Below are positions 47,050 to 59,322 of a stretch of DNA of 64,000 nt, one piece after another (the stretch's first letter is position 1; each line of letters starts with the position of its first letter). This stretch comes from Rugalucina vietnamica (taxonomy: Eukaryota > Mollusca > Bivalvia > Lucinida > Lucinidae). A program made the position numbers and the translations under genes. The stretch covers positions 57,401,226 through 57,465,225 of the forward strand of contig OZ024871.1 of assembly GCA_964017185.1 (NCBI GenBank), written 5' to 3'. The notes below the pieces were generated by a model. That model was given only the letters and a program-made list of their open reading frames with translations, searched no databases and was not told the origin of the DNA.

Positions 47050-48825
47050 TCCACTCACACAAACACTCTTCAATCTTGCCATGAATTCCTCCGACAGTAG
47101 TTTTAGATAAACAGCATAACTATCAGTGTATACTGCTGACAAAATGTATCTATGTATAGCAAGACTCCGCGACATTTATTCCTACAGTAAAGAAGAGCTA
47201 TTGCCTAGGCCAAAGACAAATATATGTGTTCCATGATCCACATTTAGCAACGTTCGTGTCCTAAGTGAAAAATAAAAACAAAAATTATCTTTAAACTTTT
47301 CTATATGTAAAATCTCTTTGAATTTCAAAATTGGTATGGCATTATATATGTTATATTTACTTATTTTAACATTTAGTAAAAAATGTCAATGCTTCAATAT
47401 TAAAGTTGGTTAACATGACATCCGGTACACATATGTATTTCTTGGCCTAACATCATAAGCGGAACAATTATTGAATATTTTCACACATAGTGCTTTATAT
47501 ATACAACAGTTAATTATAGACTTTATGATGAGTTAGTTATTTCCTGGATTAATACTCATGCCTTGATTTTATAAACATACATGAACTGAAATTGTGGTGC
47601 TATCAGATGTATATATGGACAGTTTAGCTTCAAGAATAAAATCTTAGAAAGAAAAAAAAAGTTGTGGAGAAATGAGACAGTGTAAACATGTTCTATCATG
47701 AGTAAATTCTCAGTGAAATATATCAGTGAAATATGTCATGGATGGAAATCATGTAAACAAGCAAGTTTAACATTTATTTTTGTCTCTGTTTTCGTTGCTG
47801 CTGCTTTGTTCAACTTCACGATGCAAATTTATATCAAGGCTCATCACATGTTTTGCTTTCTTTTTTCTTCTGATTGTCAGAAGCTGTTACAATATTTGAT
47901 ATAGACGTGTATATTTGTTGAAAAGAAACAATTTTTGTAGCAAGATTCTAATACTTCTTAACATTCCAGAACATTTGTTTGAACATATCTGTGCTTTTTA
48001 AAAGATTTTTTTAAAGATTTATAGACAATTCATGCTTTTACACATAATTATCTGTTAGAGCTTTACAATTATTATGTGCTTATTGCACGATTCCATAGAT
48101 ATATTCTATTTTATAAATGCTAAAAGTACAAACAAAGAATATAAATGCAAAAAGTCCAAGCAAATTACTCTTCTAGTGCACCTTACACACATTGTCAATT
48201 TTTTTTAAACAAAAGTGACCATTAAGACTGATAATTATATTAGAAGTTAATTCAGTGAATCTTGGTGAGAAAATATACATTTCATCATCTGGTCCTCTAA
48301 TATTTTGAATAGCAGTTCAACTGGGAATCATCTAGGTAAAAGTCTCTCACCTTTTTCATGCATATGCATTTAATACTCATTCAACTCAAAAATGCTGTGT
48401 TCATCAAAATGCATTTTCCTGTTTCTTCAAATGCTTGATTTTATGTGAATTTTGATAGATGTTTAGAATTTATTTTGAATTCAATTTTACATTTTTTTGT
48501 CTGCTTACATGTTTACAATTTGGTCAGTTATTAGTCTATGGAGTTTCTCGTTTTATTCATATATCATATATTGACTATGCACAACTTTGCTTTGCTTGTA
48601 GAAAAATATATTAAGGGATTACACATTTATATTTTGGACAAAAATTGGATTAAGTTTAGAAAGATTTAATTTGAAGCATGCAAGATCCTATATGTATTAA
48701 GCTGTTGACTTTGTTACAAGGAAGAGTTTTGTATTTATTTTGATTCAAATTTGTTATGAACCTGTCAAGAAATTATCCAACAAAAGATTTGTATTTTTAT
48801 AAAAAATAAAATAATTACTTAACTT
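47050..48825 (+). other. 3' untranslated region of the cadherin gene
   Basis: About 1.78 kb of AT-rich sequence with no repeats and no coding ORF, running to the AATAAA at 48805. AATAAA words at 47271 and 47635 could give shorter ends. Confidence 0.7.
48805..48810 (+). terminator. Probable polyadenylation signal
   Basis: AATAAA followed after about 15 nt by the GT-rich stretch TTGTTTGTCCTTGTTTA, the expected downstream element. Confidence 0.65.
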
Positions 48826-48881
48826 GTTTGTCCTTGTTTATGCTTCCCGGTATAGTCAGCCATCTTACTTCAAGTAATCGA

Positions 48882-49130
48882 ACCTGGCTCCGAGGTTATA
48901 AAACTTTTTTCAAGCTCAGCTCAGCTGAGACTAAAATTTATCCTGCTCATAAATGTTAAAATGCCAACAATTGTTGGTATTTTAACATTTATGAGCAGGA
49001 TAAATTACAGGCTTTGGCATTCTAAACCCTCAATTTCAATATTTGGACTGTTTTTGTATTTATGTGAAGTTAAAATTATATGCTCAGCTGAATTGAGCAT
49101 GAAAAAGATTTATAGCCTCGGGGCCAGGTC
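48882..49130. mobile_element. CCGAGG MITE copy 2
   Basis: Ends ACCTGGCTCCGAGGTTATA and TATAGCCTCGGGGCCAGGT. Same GCTCAGCTCAGCTGAGAC and ATCCTGCTCATAAATG blocks as copy 1, but the hairpin tip is CCAACAATTGTTGG. Confidence 0.87.
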
Positions 49131-49700
49131 TTTCCTCAGGCAAGGCAATTTTGTTGCTTTTAAACTGGTTTTAAATGGTTTTAAATGAACAAATACAACA
49201 AAGATACAGATTGAGTCATATTGAGTTCAATACTTGTACATTTTGCTGGAATGCACAAAGTGCAAAGTGTTATTGTATTAAAGTCATCATAGGCTTGCAC
49301 TGTCATTTCCATTTCCAATAAATGGTCTCTCCTATTTTGTTTTCTTGAAATCTGTAACTAGAAAGGAACTCCAAGGGGTTTTGGGGATTCATGGAGAAGG
49401 GCTATTTATTTTCAGGGATTTGGGGAGAAGGGTCATTTATTTTCAGGGATTTGGGGAGAAAGCATAACTTTTGGGGTTTTAGGGAGCAGGGGGCTGAGGA
49501 AAACATTTTTGGGAGCTGGGGAGAAAGGTCATTTTTCTTCCAGGGAGCAGGGAGCAAAGACTCCCCTCCCCTGGGGGGGGGGGGCCTCACTAGATAGCTT
49601 GCCAAGAAGCAGACATACTTGTGGTACCACAGGTACCCTGGCTTTATGGTACCATTCCATGGTAACATAGATGACTTTAAAATCTTAAACAACAAAGTTT
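49131..49700. repeat. G-rich imperfect tandem stretch
   Basis: 49375-49590 repeats GGGATTTGGGGAGAAGGGTC / ATTTATTTTCA units of about 32 bp that decay into GGGAGCAGGG words, then a run of ten or more G (49571). The rest (49131-49374, 49591-49700) shows nothing. Confidence 0.75.
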
Positions 49701-50047
49701 CCTAGAATTCCAGCTCTTAAGCATTCTTACTTCGACCATAATGCCCTTTGGGGTTGGCACTCATTCTTGACAAAAGAACATTGTCCCAGCAATAATTTGA
49801 TGCCAATTATACCTCTCTAAGTCTATCAGTAGCCAAGATGCATGTGATTTTCTATGTATACCGCCTTCATTTTTCCATAATTTTTCCTCTTGATGTATAT
49901 ATTGTAGTACAGGATGGTATAATATTGCCATAGCAACCATTTGATACCATTTTTAGCATGTAAGGGCTTTTGGTTGCGGAGTAAGAATGCTTTAGGGGGT
50001 GTCAAGAGCTGGAATTCTAGCTCTTGACACCCCCTAAAGCATTCTTT
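49701..50047. repeat. Inverted-repeat unit with 27-bp perfect stem
   Basis: AGAATGCTTTAGGGGGTGTC-AAGAGCT and its complement surround GGAATTCT at 49984-50046. The outer end 49701-49732 carries the same CTAGAATTCCAGCTCTTAAGC block in reverse, so 49701-50047 may be one element. Confidence 0.65.
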
Positions 50048-50829
50048 TACGTCGTAGATACACCATATACGCCATACATACGTCACACGTACGTAACACA
50101 TACGCCTTGATACGCCGTAAATACAATGAAATACAGATACGTCACTGATACGCCACAGGAGCGCAACATGAACGTCACACGTGGTACATACGTCGCTTGA
50201 ACAAAATACGCCTCAGATCTCGGGGTATCGAAATTCTTGTAGATACCTGGTGTAGTATTGTCAGTTTGACGTTTCACCAGTAAACTATTCTGATTCTGAC
50301 GTGAATGTGTGACAGAGACAAGGGACGAAATTTTACCGGAACTCTCGTTATATACTCCCGTAACATGAGAGCGGGTATTCCTGACATTTTCTGTTATGAA
50401 GGTCAACGTCGACTGCCACACGATTTATGCTACAGTATAGATCTACATAAAACAGCGTCCTTACGCTTGAAGAAGATACGATCTGGACAACTCGTTATAC
50501 ATACGACCGTCGATTAATACGATTACAGAAATCGATTACCCTTTACCAATTCTGAGATTGAAAGTTTTGCCATATAGGTGTACATGTTTGTATTGGTAAT
50601 ATTTTATGTATGAAGAAGCATTATTCATGATGATTGCTGCAACTTACCGGCAAACGAGACACAATTCTCAGCCGTAACCAGAGCGTATCCATTATACTGT
50701 AACAAGAATCAATGACATTATTGCTCTAACAATAGCAATCAATTTATTTACTCTTCATCTGGAAAAATGCTTGGTTAGGATGTTAAAAATGGATTCAACT
50801 ATGGGACAAAACAGGTATTTCTTTCATTC
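50048..50829. other. No gene seen; TACGTCAC-word stretch
   Basis: 50048-50215 is full of degenerate ATACGTCAC / ATACGCCAT words. The remainder to 50829 shows one 70-codon ORF (50305-50517) without recognisable features. Confidence 0.6.
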
Positions 50830-51674
50830 ATGCGCCGAATATACACGCGAGTAAATTTACTCCGGTGTGCCAATTTTACTAGATACTGGGTAAGCAAATA
50901 GCGCATGCTAACGATGATATTAGAGGAAATTACCAATAATAATATGCATTGGTGGTCATGGCGTCTCTGTAAAGTTACATTAGAGAGAGGGACAGGAGTA
51001 TTCATTTTGTATTCATTACAGTTTTTGAAATACCATTAGTGATTGAACAAGTTGAAGCGAATCCGAAAAGTTGGATTAGTTCGTATCGCTGTGTAGTTCA
51101 CAATGGCACGCTGGGTCTGACCAGGTGTAAATCTTTTTACATTTACCAACGTGCAATTTTACTCATTATGTCCATGCGAACGCAAAGCAAAATTTTCTAT
51201 TTCAAATTAATATCTGCTTTTAGATAATGAATTTTCATATATTTTTTTTTTTGTCGTTATCTGATTACATGGCAGTTTCTGAAGCTGTTGACATTGTTGT
51301 TGAATAAGAAATTTTTGCCATTCAACACAATCATATGGAGTGCAGTCAGCCACTCTATTTCTTCCTGTGGCATTTTAGCAGAAATCCTAGTGAAAATATG
51401 ATAATAGGGAACTGTATAACTGCTATGGTTAAGCCCGAGCCCATTACATGCCAATGTTGACCAAGTCCTACAAGAATACCTTGAAGCAGCCTCTTCTTGG
51501 TTTGCAAATTACAATATACAGAAATTCACTGGACGGTTTCAATCCAGAAATGACTTGTTTCAACACAAAAATACTCCTAAAATAACCTAAACCAATGCGA
51601 ACGCAATTTGTACACCGAAGATTAGTATTTTTGCACACTGGAGTAACTTTACACGCGTGCATATTTGGCGCATG
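50830..51674. mobile_element. 845-bp terminal-inverted-repeat element
   Basis: Left end ATGCGCCGAATATACACGCG and right end CGCGTGCATATTTGGCGCAT pair over about 45 bp, continuing through AGTAAATTTACTCCGGTGTG and CACACTGGAGTAACTTTACA. No transposase ORF; no clear target duplication. Confidence 0.75.
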
Positions 51675-51835
51675 CGTTTATACCACAAATGCATTCAGTA
51701 TGTTATTGCACTTGGTGTGGCTAAATTAATGATAAATTATACGTAATTTTAGAAATGCCACACCTACTTAAATGTTGTTGTTGTTGTTTCTTTCTTTTGG
51801 CGAAAAGGGTGGTCGGGTGGGAATGTGGGCCCCTG

Positions 51836-52130
51836 CCCATTGGGGCTAGGAGAAATAGATGGGCTGCTTGTGCCTCCAGACAAAGCTTCTAATCTACTGA
51901 CCGACCTGATTACTAGTTAACCGCTCAGGTCTGAGCCTGCCCAGGAATGTGGTTTAGTCAAACCATCCATACAAAAGCCTTATTGGCTTAGTTGGGTGGT
52001 TATATTTATGAAGCACATTTTGAGTGTCATGACATCCTAATGTTGGGTAAAAGTCCCATAAAAATGGAGGCAACGTCCCGACATGACCATTGCTGTTGAC
52101 CGGGACGTAATGCATAATCAAACAAACAAA
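51836..52130 (+). repeat. Dispersed repeat with CAAACAAACAAA tail, copy 1
   Basis: Shares GAGCCTGCCCAGGAA, GTGTCATGACATCCT, TGGGTAAAAGTCCCATAAA, GGAGGCAACGTCCCGACATG and GGGACGTAA with 59323-59520. The A-rich CAAA tail suggests a retroposon. Confidence 0.75.
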
Positions 52131-52311
52131 ACAAAATCTCTTGGCGAAAAATATTGCGATCGACAGACCGCTGTTGCATATGATTGTCGAGTTGCTATGG
52201 TAGTGTCAAGTCAATGCCTATTTTAAAGTTAACGTGTATAAAAACTAATTCAATCTGCATAAATTTGCACAGGCGTCCAAAGAACTGAGAAAACCCATAC
52301 CCCTCAAAAAT

Positions 52312-52586
52312 GAGCCGCCTTATGGGAAAACCAGCAATCTGCATAGGCGAAAACAAAGGCGCAGATCAGCTGATCATTACCGCGAAGCTGATCAGCGCCC
52401 TTGTTTTCGCTACACGTACACTTCCTCTTCTTCTTAAATCCTAAATTTCAAGCTTCTAGCCACATTCTTTGACAGTACAGACCGGTTTGTGTCAGACCTG
52501 TTCGGGAACCACATTGTTGGTTTTCCCACGAGGTGGCTCAAATACTGAAAAAGTACCACATTGTTGGTTTTCCCACGAGGTGGCTC
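52312..52586. mobile_element. GAGCC-MITE copy 18 with duplicated right end
   Basis: GAGCCGCC to GGTGGCTC, flanked by AAAT. The last 47 bp (CCACATTGTTGGTTTTCCCA onward to AAAAAGT) are repeated in tandem, giving a second right terminus at 52586. Confidence 0.9.
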
Positions 52587-52639
52587 AACTACTGAAAAAG
52601 TACTGACTGCAAATTTCAACTGTCTCTATTATTCTCGTC

Positions 52640-53510
52640 AGTATAATTTTAAGAATAGAAATAAAAAGAAATTGTATATCCCAAAGAAAATTCGATACGC
52701 TTTGTAAACCTAAACAAGCCCATATTCGTTGTACCCTTTGGTATTCGATGATATTCTATAAAAGTTAAACCCAGTTTTTCTTCTTACTCATAGCATGATA
52801 ATACAAGTTTAAAAACTGGTCAGTAGATCGGTTTTTGTGGCAAGTTTAGGTTATTTTTATTCACGATCACTCATTACGACTTGGAATGTACACTGACTTC
52901 TCTGACAGATGGGGACACCAATTCTGAGACTATTTAAAATGATCATACAATTTTTGCTGTGAAGGTGAGTCAGATGTTGGTCCTGGACAGAATTAATGAA
53001 GGTGTGTCTGTGTGTATGTTGGGAGGAGTTTCACCGGATTTTATTGATGAAAATAGAATGTTTTCACCGGATTAGAATCATTGCGAAAGGCGTCGTGACT
53101 GAAAGTACCATCTTTTGTACTTTATATTATCCTTATTAAGAGCTAGACTTAGGACATTCTCCCTTAAAATATTAACTCAAAGAGTGATAATACGGTCGAT
53201 ACACGTAGTCCTGCTGTTTGACTTTCATGCAAAGATGAAAATAAATCAGAACGATGTTGCGCATTGTTGGGTACCAAGAGAATTGTATAGCCCGATTTGC
53301 ATGCGAGAAAGGTGTGCAAATCAACCTTTGAGCAGATTTAAAGTGCGTTCACATTGGTATTATCACCAGGGGTATTTTTGTAAATGAATAAAATAATTTT
53401 CAGATGCAATATGTGCCTTGTTTAGAGCACAGTAAAAATAAGACAAGTTAACGTCAGAATCACGAAGCCTCTAACTTTACATGTAGACCCCATGCAACAA
53501 GATCATTTAA
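52640..53510. other. No gene or repeat recognised
   Basis: AT-rich sequence. One 90-codon ORF (53115-53387) has no recognisable motif. Confidence 0.55.
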
Positions 53511-53516
53511 ACTTGT

Positions 53517-54182
53517 GTATGGAACGCCGGTCCGTCATGCTAATTGTAAAATGCTAAATGCTAATTGTTAATTGTTAATTATATGGCAATACTGCACTAG
53601 AGGGTGGATGGGAAGTTATTATTAGTAACATAATAGATAAATAGTACTTACTAAACGATAATTGGTAAATTAAAAATTGAAAAAAAAAAGTAAATGCGAA
53701 AACTTAATTGCAGATTGCTAAATGACCCGTCATGCAAATTGTAAAATGTTAAATGTCAATTGTTAATTGCATTTTCGCCGGTCCGTCATGCTAATTGTAA
53801 AATGTTAAAAGTAAAGTGTTAAATGTTAATTGTTATTAGCAAAATGCATACGAATTACAATGAATGACAATCTGATTTGAAATTATCATTTATATTAACA
53901 TTTAACAATTAGTATGACGGACCGGCTTAAAATGCAATTAACATTTAACATTTCACACTTAGCATGGCGGATCGGCGAAAAATGCAATTAACAATTTACA
54001 AATAGCATTTAACATTTAACATTTAACATTTTACAGTTAGCATGACGGGCCAGCAAAAATGCAATTAACAATTAACACTTTACTTTTAACATTTTACAAT
54101 TAGACCGGTGAAAAATGCAATTAACAATTAACAATTGACATTTAACATTTTTCAATTTGCATGACGTACCGGCGTTCCATAC
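53517..54182. mobile_element. Fold-back element of AATTGTTAATTG words
   Basis: Ends GTATGGAACGCCGGTCCGTC and GACGTACCGGCGTTCCATAC. The interior alternates GCCGGTCCGTCATGCTAATTG with TTAATTGTTAATTGCATTTT in one orientation on the left and the complement on the right. With ATGGAACG as the terminus the flanks ACTTGTGT and ACTTGTGG resemble a 7-8 bp duplication. Confidence 0.85.
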
Positions 54183-54689
54183 TTGTGGTTGCACATAAAC
54201 GTGTTGGCATGAATATGGATAAAATTACGTTATTTAACGACATTAAGACAATTTTTGAATAAACTTTTACTGTACATAATTTTCTTGAATTCATATGTTC
54301 GTCATTTACCAAAATACACGAATTAAAAAATATCCCACACACATACGAAAAATACCAACTTTTGAAAAGTAGGAATAAACTGTTTTTGTCAATATAATAT
54401 GCCCTAAATCACGTCGGGCATTGTCGCTTTATTGTTTATTATCATGTTAAACTCATTGTTCGAGTCATAAACCACCCATAAAACTCGTCAACACGATGTT
54501 AATCACTGTTTGTAGTTGTGAAACAATGTTGATAAGCTATCTCCAGTATTTGTACAGGGACAAAATTAGGCATTACGGTAGAAACTAGTTCAAGAGTCCG
54601 GCAATACCCCTAGTAACCACGTGTCTGTATTAATTTCTTCACTGTCCCAATGTCACATCGTCTGTTACTGGAGAACTGGTGTGGTAACT

Positions 54690-54850
54690 GACACACGAGA
54701 GTTGTATTGGTGTTTTATGTTCCACTCAAGAGCTAATCATATGAAGACGGGACCTCGGTTTTAAGTCTCATCCTAAATGAAGCCCGGGACGAACTCACGA
54801 CCCCTGGTTTACAAGGGGTATGACTGCTTTACCACTCAGATACAGCAAAG
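54690..54850 (-). mobile_element. SINE-like element (minus strand)
   Basis: Read on the minus strand: GCTGTATCTGAGTGGTAAAG (A-box-like) then GTGAGTTCGTCCCGG (B-box-like). The head is at 54850. The body is degenerate. Confidence 0.65.
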
Positions 54851-54853
54851 AAT

Positions 54854-55196
54854 CATCAGGAAAACATGTCCGTGAAACGTATATCCCCTTGAACCCCACT
54901 TTTATATAGCAAAACTGGGGTATGCAGGGGTATACCTATTTTTCTTATTTTTGCTCCAAAACATAGATTGTGGGTACTCGTTAGAACCGCCTCGGCGAGG
55001 CGGTTCTAACGTGTGTCCACAATCTATGTTTTGAGCAAAAATAAGAAAAATAACAAACTTTTTCAGCTGAAAATTGTCAATTTTTAAAGCTCAAAAAATC
55101 TCTGTTTTACGAAAGCCGATAGGGGACATTCATTTCTCTATTAACTTTTTGTTCTAGGACTTTGATTGTTTATTGCATGGACAAGTTTTTGTAATG
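54854..55196. mobile_element. GTTAGAACC-palindrome MITE copy 7
   Basis: CATCAGGAAAACATGTCCG to GGACAAGTTTTTGTAATG with the perfect central palindrome GTTAGAACCGCCTCG-GCGAGGCGGTTCTAAC. About 60 bp of foreign sequence (55110-55170) sits in the right arm. Confidence 0.92.
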
Positions 55197-56011
55197 ATTG
55201 TTGCTGTTTTGAGGACACCGGCGTATACAAAGGACAGAATTTTCATCCAGTTTCATAGATTATAGCAATGCCAAATCTTGTTATGCTGTTATCATCGCTT
55301 TATAAATATTGTCCCATTTTATCTCATATCGTCCCTTGTAGTTGTTATAAGAACAACTTTGGTTTCCGGGCTGGTCGACAATTTTGAATTGATAAATGAC
55401 CATTTTCGTATAACATTAAGATAATGAACATACGAATATCGCGGTGACAATTGAAGAGAACCTCTTATTATATACGACGACCCGGGGGAAGGATAGCCCT
55501 TGCATTGTTTGAGTTTGCAGAGGTTTTACCAACTGGATGTCTGGAAGCAAGGGTTTGCAGGATTATAAGTCAGTTCCTGTTGTCCTCGGGTTGTGGGCCA
55601 GGGGCGTGGTTACAAGTGACTTGTACATTAATGTTTTGTTTGACAATGCCTTTTTACGTGTAGATGTGTGACTCGTACATTAATGTTTTGCTTGACAATG
55701 CCTTTTTAGAAATTGTAAAAATATAAACTGCTAGCATAGACCGCGACAGTCAGAAATCCATATTCTTTTCAAAATACCAGAAAGAAAACAATGTTGCTCG
55801 TGATACAACCGCAATGATTTGGACGTAGCAAACACATATGTAGTATAACCAATAAACAGATAAAACAGCATTTTAGGAGACCGGCAGATTTATATTTAAA
55901 ACTTTTTTATGGCTTCAGAATCAATATTCAACTCTTTGATCATAAGATAGGAACACATGTTCTCACTTGTTTCCAATATATTGCTTATTTAAGCAAACAA
56001 CAGCTGTATGT
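55197..56011. other. No gene recognised
   Basis: Plain sequence apart from a two-unit duplication of ACTCGTACATTAATGTTTTG-type text at 55620-55710. Confidence 0.5.
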
Positions 56012-56885
56012 TATAACACGGGTGGTACTCCAAAAAGAGTCAACGAGATTTTGTTCCCTCGACACATCCGGGAACTCACGAGCTAGTCCTCTCGACGGAA
56101 AAACAGTAAACAAAGGTATGTCTCGAAGCATTTTATCAATATTTATTTCTTTATAAGCTGTCTGCTGCAAAATCCGGCAATGGTAGTCTGTGTAGATATG
56201 ATTTAGCGCCACTCGCTGATAGGATTGGTCCTTGGAATATGCACGGTGCGAATATGATTGTAAAAGAGCGTTGAAGACACGAAATGAAAATATGTCAACA
56301 CGAAGATTTGGGACCACTATTTTTTCCATTTTTCGTCAAATATATATCCTTCCAATCGCATGAAACATCATCCCTGATAAAACTAAGCCCCTTAAACCAT
56401 ATAAAAGCAAAATAATCCGGTGGAAACATTGTTTTGGGAGGATATTGACTAAATTACCGTCCGAGCTAGTCCTCTCGACATGGAGCTAGGTGCCTCGTCA
56501 AAGAGATAGCACCCTCGTTGAGGTTTTACTGAGTCAAAAATTCCATTTCATGATAGCCGTCGTTCCTGGTTTTAGCACCATAGATAGGAAATGATCATAA
56601 ATTGTATACACAATTAGCATGGGCCATGATGGTATACTATTTTGTAACTTGGACATTATGATTTACAATATAAATATCACGAGAAATGGGATAGTTAACT
56701 GCAATTTTACAGATGTTTTACAGATGTTAACCGATTCATAACTCACAGCAGACCACAACTCTTTATGCTACTGTATTATCTTAAAACATACGAACGAAAA
56801 CAACACATTACGAAAACACGCCTATACAAAATACAGCGATTTGTCTTAAGTAAAAATTAAAGTTTCAGTTGAAAATTCGTATTAT

Positions 56886-56924
<39 letters not shown>

Positions 56925-58955
56925 TCATATGGTGACTCACCCGTTTATCGGCGTATACTGTTTACCGGTGCAATTCATAAATTGCTGTAGTTGCAATTGA
57001 TATGTTTTACGATTTTCCGTTGCCATTTTTGCAGTTAATGTGCACGATGTGCTGTTTTAATTGGAATTAAAATACACCAATGACGTCATCCTTTTATAGA
57101 AACTGTCCATTATTTTTCGGGAATGGACAGTTTAGTGTCCATTATTTTTCGCATGAGCTCGCGTGAGCACAAAAGTCATGGTCACCAATGAAGTGATCAT
57201 TTTCCCTTTGCTGCACCCCACAATAATGTGTTCACTATGTTCAAAGACATTAAATTTTGCGCAGGCTGATTGGAAGCTTTTCTAGCAAATGGTTTAGAAT
57301 CTACCCAATATTAAATACAATTTCTTCCTAGTATTTGAAATCCTTTGCGATGAAATAGTCGGTATCATAAATTCCCCAAAACGTTATATCCAACGAATCA
57401 TCGCATATTTCTGTATGAAAAAGGTACTTGCTCCCTGGTTTCATTGTTAGAAGGTTAGGGTTAGTGTGAGGTGAACGAGAAACCTGGCAGTAGGAACAGA
57501 CTTCACACAGTTATTTATGACCAGCTGTTTCCCCCCAAAACAGCCGGGCATTATAATGGTCCTCTGTCTTTCGAGCATGGAGATTAGCCCTTAACAGATC
57601 CATGTACGCTGTCTCACACACATTAACACACATTATGTATTTATTCAAAATCATAATTAAATGGTATTGAACATAGACACTACGTTTAACGACGTGTAAA
57701 AAGGGAAACTACTGTGAATGCTCTATTTGTACATGGATGCACGAGAAAGTGTTAACATCGTTCACAGTTAGTTTCCTCGTTATGTCCGTGGGATAGTTTG
57801 ACCAGCATATCATGTCGCGAGAAAAGAAAATTAAGCGGAAATATGTTGTGCAAGGTCTGGTCAACCGGCTTGCTGTCTAAAGATTAAAAGCGCTTGTTAT
57901 AACGAACCAAAGGCGCCAGTGTATGGTGTATTTTAAGTCGGAGAAAGTCCTCGTAAGTATCCATTCCTGAAAAATAATAATGGGCCAACATATTTTACTG
58001 ATTAGCGATTTTTGGGCCAAACTTTTACTGATTGGCGATTTTTGGGCCAAAATTTTACTGATTAGCGATTTCAGAGGTACCCCATTGAAACCCTCATACA
58101 CTATATAAGAGGTTTGTGTACAAGGAATACTAGACGAAATGTTCGGTCGGTGTTCCGTGATACCTCCTTTCTAGGAGTGAACGAGGTACCTAAGTGTAGT
58201 GGAGTGCAGGTTAGCCAGCTGATCTATCGATCGCCGGTTTGGGCGTCAACAAAATGCATCAACGGGAAGAGGGGAGCATAATTTAAAGAAATCGATTGGG
58301 TAGATTCAAACAGAGATCAGCTGGCTAAGCTGCATCCCGTTACACTTCGGCGGCCCGTAAAAACATTTGCACAGAGGCACCACGCACGGAAGACAGACGC
58401 GAAGATTCCGTCTAATTCCAATGTTAAAACCTCAACGAGAGTGCTATCTCCTTGACGAGGCACCTAGCTCCATGTCGAGAGGACTAGCTCGGACGGTAAT
58501 TTAGTCAATATCCTCCCAAAACAATGTTTCCACCGGATTATTTTGCTTTTATATGGTTTCAGGGGCTTAGTTTTATCAGGGATGATGTTTCATGCGATTG
58601 GAAGGATATATATTTGACGAAAAATGAAAAAATAGTGGTCCCAAATCTTCGTGTTGACATATTTTCATTTCGTGTCTTCAACGCTCTTTTACAATCATAT
58701 TCGCACCGTGCATATTCCAAGGACCAATCCTATCAGCGAGTGGAGCTAAATCATATCTACACGACTACCATTGCCGGATTTTGCAGCAGACAGCTTATAA
58801 AGAAATAAATATTGATAAAATGCTTCGAGACATACCTTTGTTTACTGTTCTTCCGTCGAGAGGACTAGCTCGTGAGTTCCCGGATGTGCCGAGGGAACAA
58901 AATCACGTTGACTCTTTTTGGAGCTAGTTCCCCTGATTACCACCCGTGTATAAGC
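56012..58955. mobile_element. Long-inverted-repeat element, about 2.9 kb
   Basis: Left arm about 56012-56535 and right arm about 58424-58955 are near-identical inverted copies. Landmarks: GGGTGGTA at the ends, GAGCTAGTCCTCTCGAC, CATGGAGCTAGGTGCCTCGT. The spacer of about 1.9 kb contains a poly-T of about 35 (56887) with a second-family MITE fragment before it (56804-56884) and three 28-bp units TTTTACTGATTAGCGATTTT (57989-58072). No transposase is visible. Each arm holds the same short ORF. Confidence 0.85.
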
Positions 58956-59322
58956 AATGTAGTAAAATACTCTAGGCTAAGCCAGGGCCACTCAGACAAG
59001 AACTGATTTTTGTTCATTTATGAAACAACTTTTGAAACATTTGGGTGCCCTTGCGCCTAGGACTAACCTTTGGCCATAAGGCAAAAACGTGCATAAACGA
59101 AACTCAAGTAAATTATGGTGATATAAAGGTGTGTAAAAAAAAATGTCGTTAGCTATGGGGACCCAATATAAAACTTGGTTATTAACGCCATCACATGCCA
59201 AGCGGAATTCACGGAGAATGGTCAATATTGGAAGCCGAATCAAACTGTAACATCACCTACTAATGTAGCACACGAGCGGGACAAAGCTTCTTCGCTACTG
59301 AGTGACCATCTGATTACTGTTG
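58956..59322. other. No gene recognised
   Basis: Plain intergenic sequence. Confidence 0.5.

Noticed and set aside
50305-50517. 70-codon ORF near TACGTCAC words
   Set aside because: No motif, no splice context that I can support, and the region looks repeat-derived.
55985-56329. 114-codon minus-strand ORF as a gene
   Set aside because: Part of an inverted-repeat arm repeated at 58524-58808; no domain recognised. Kept as a finding, not as a gene.
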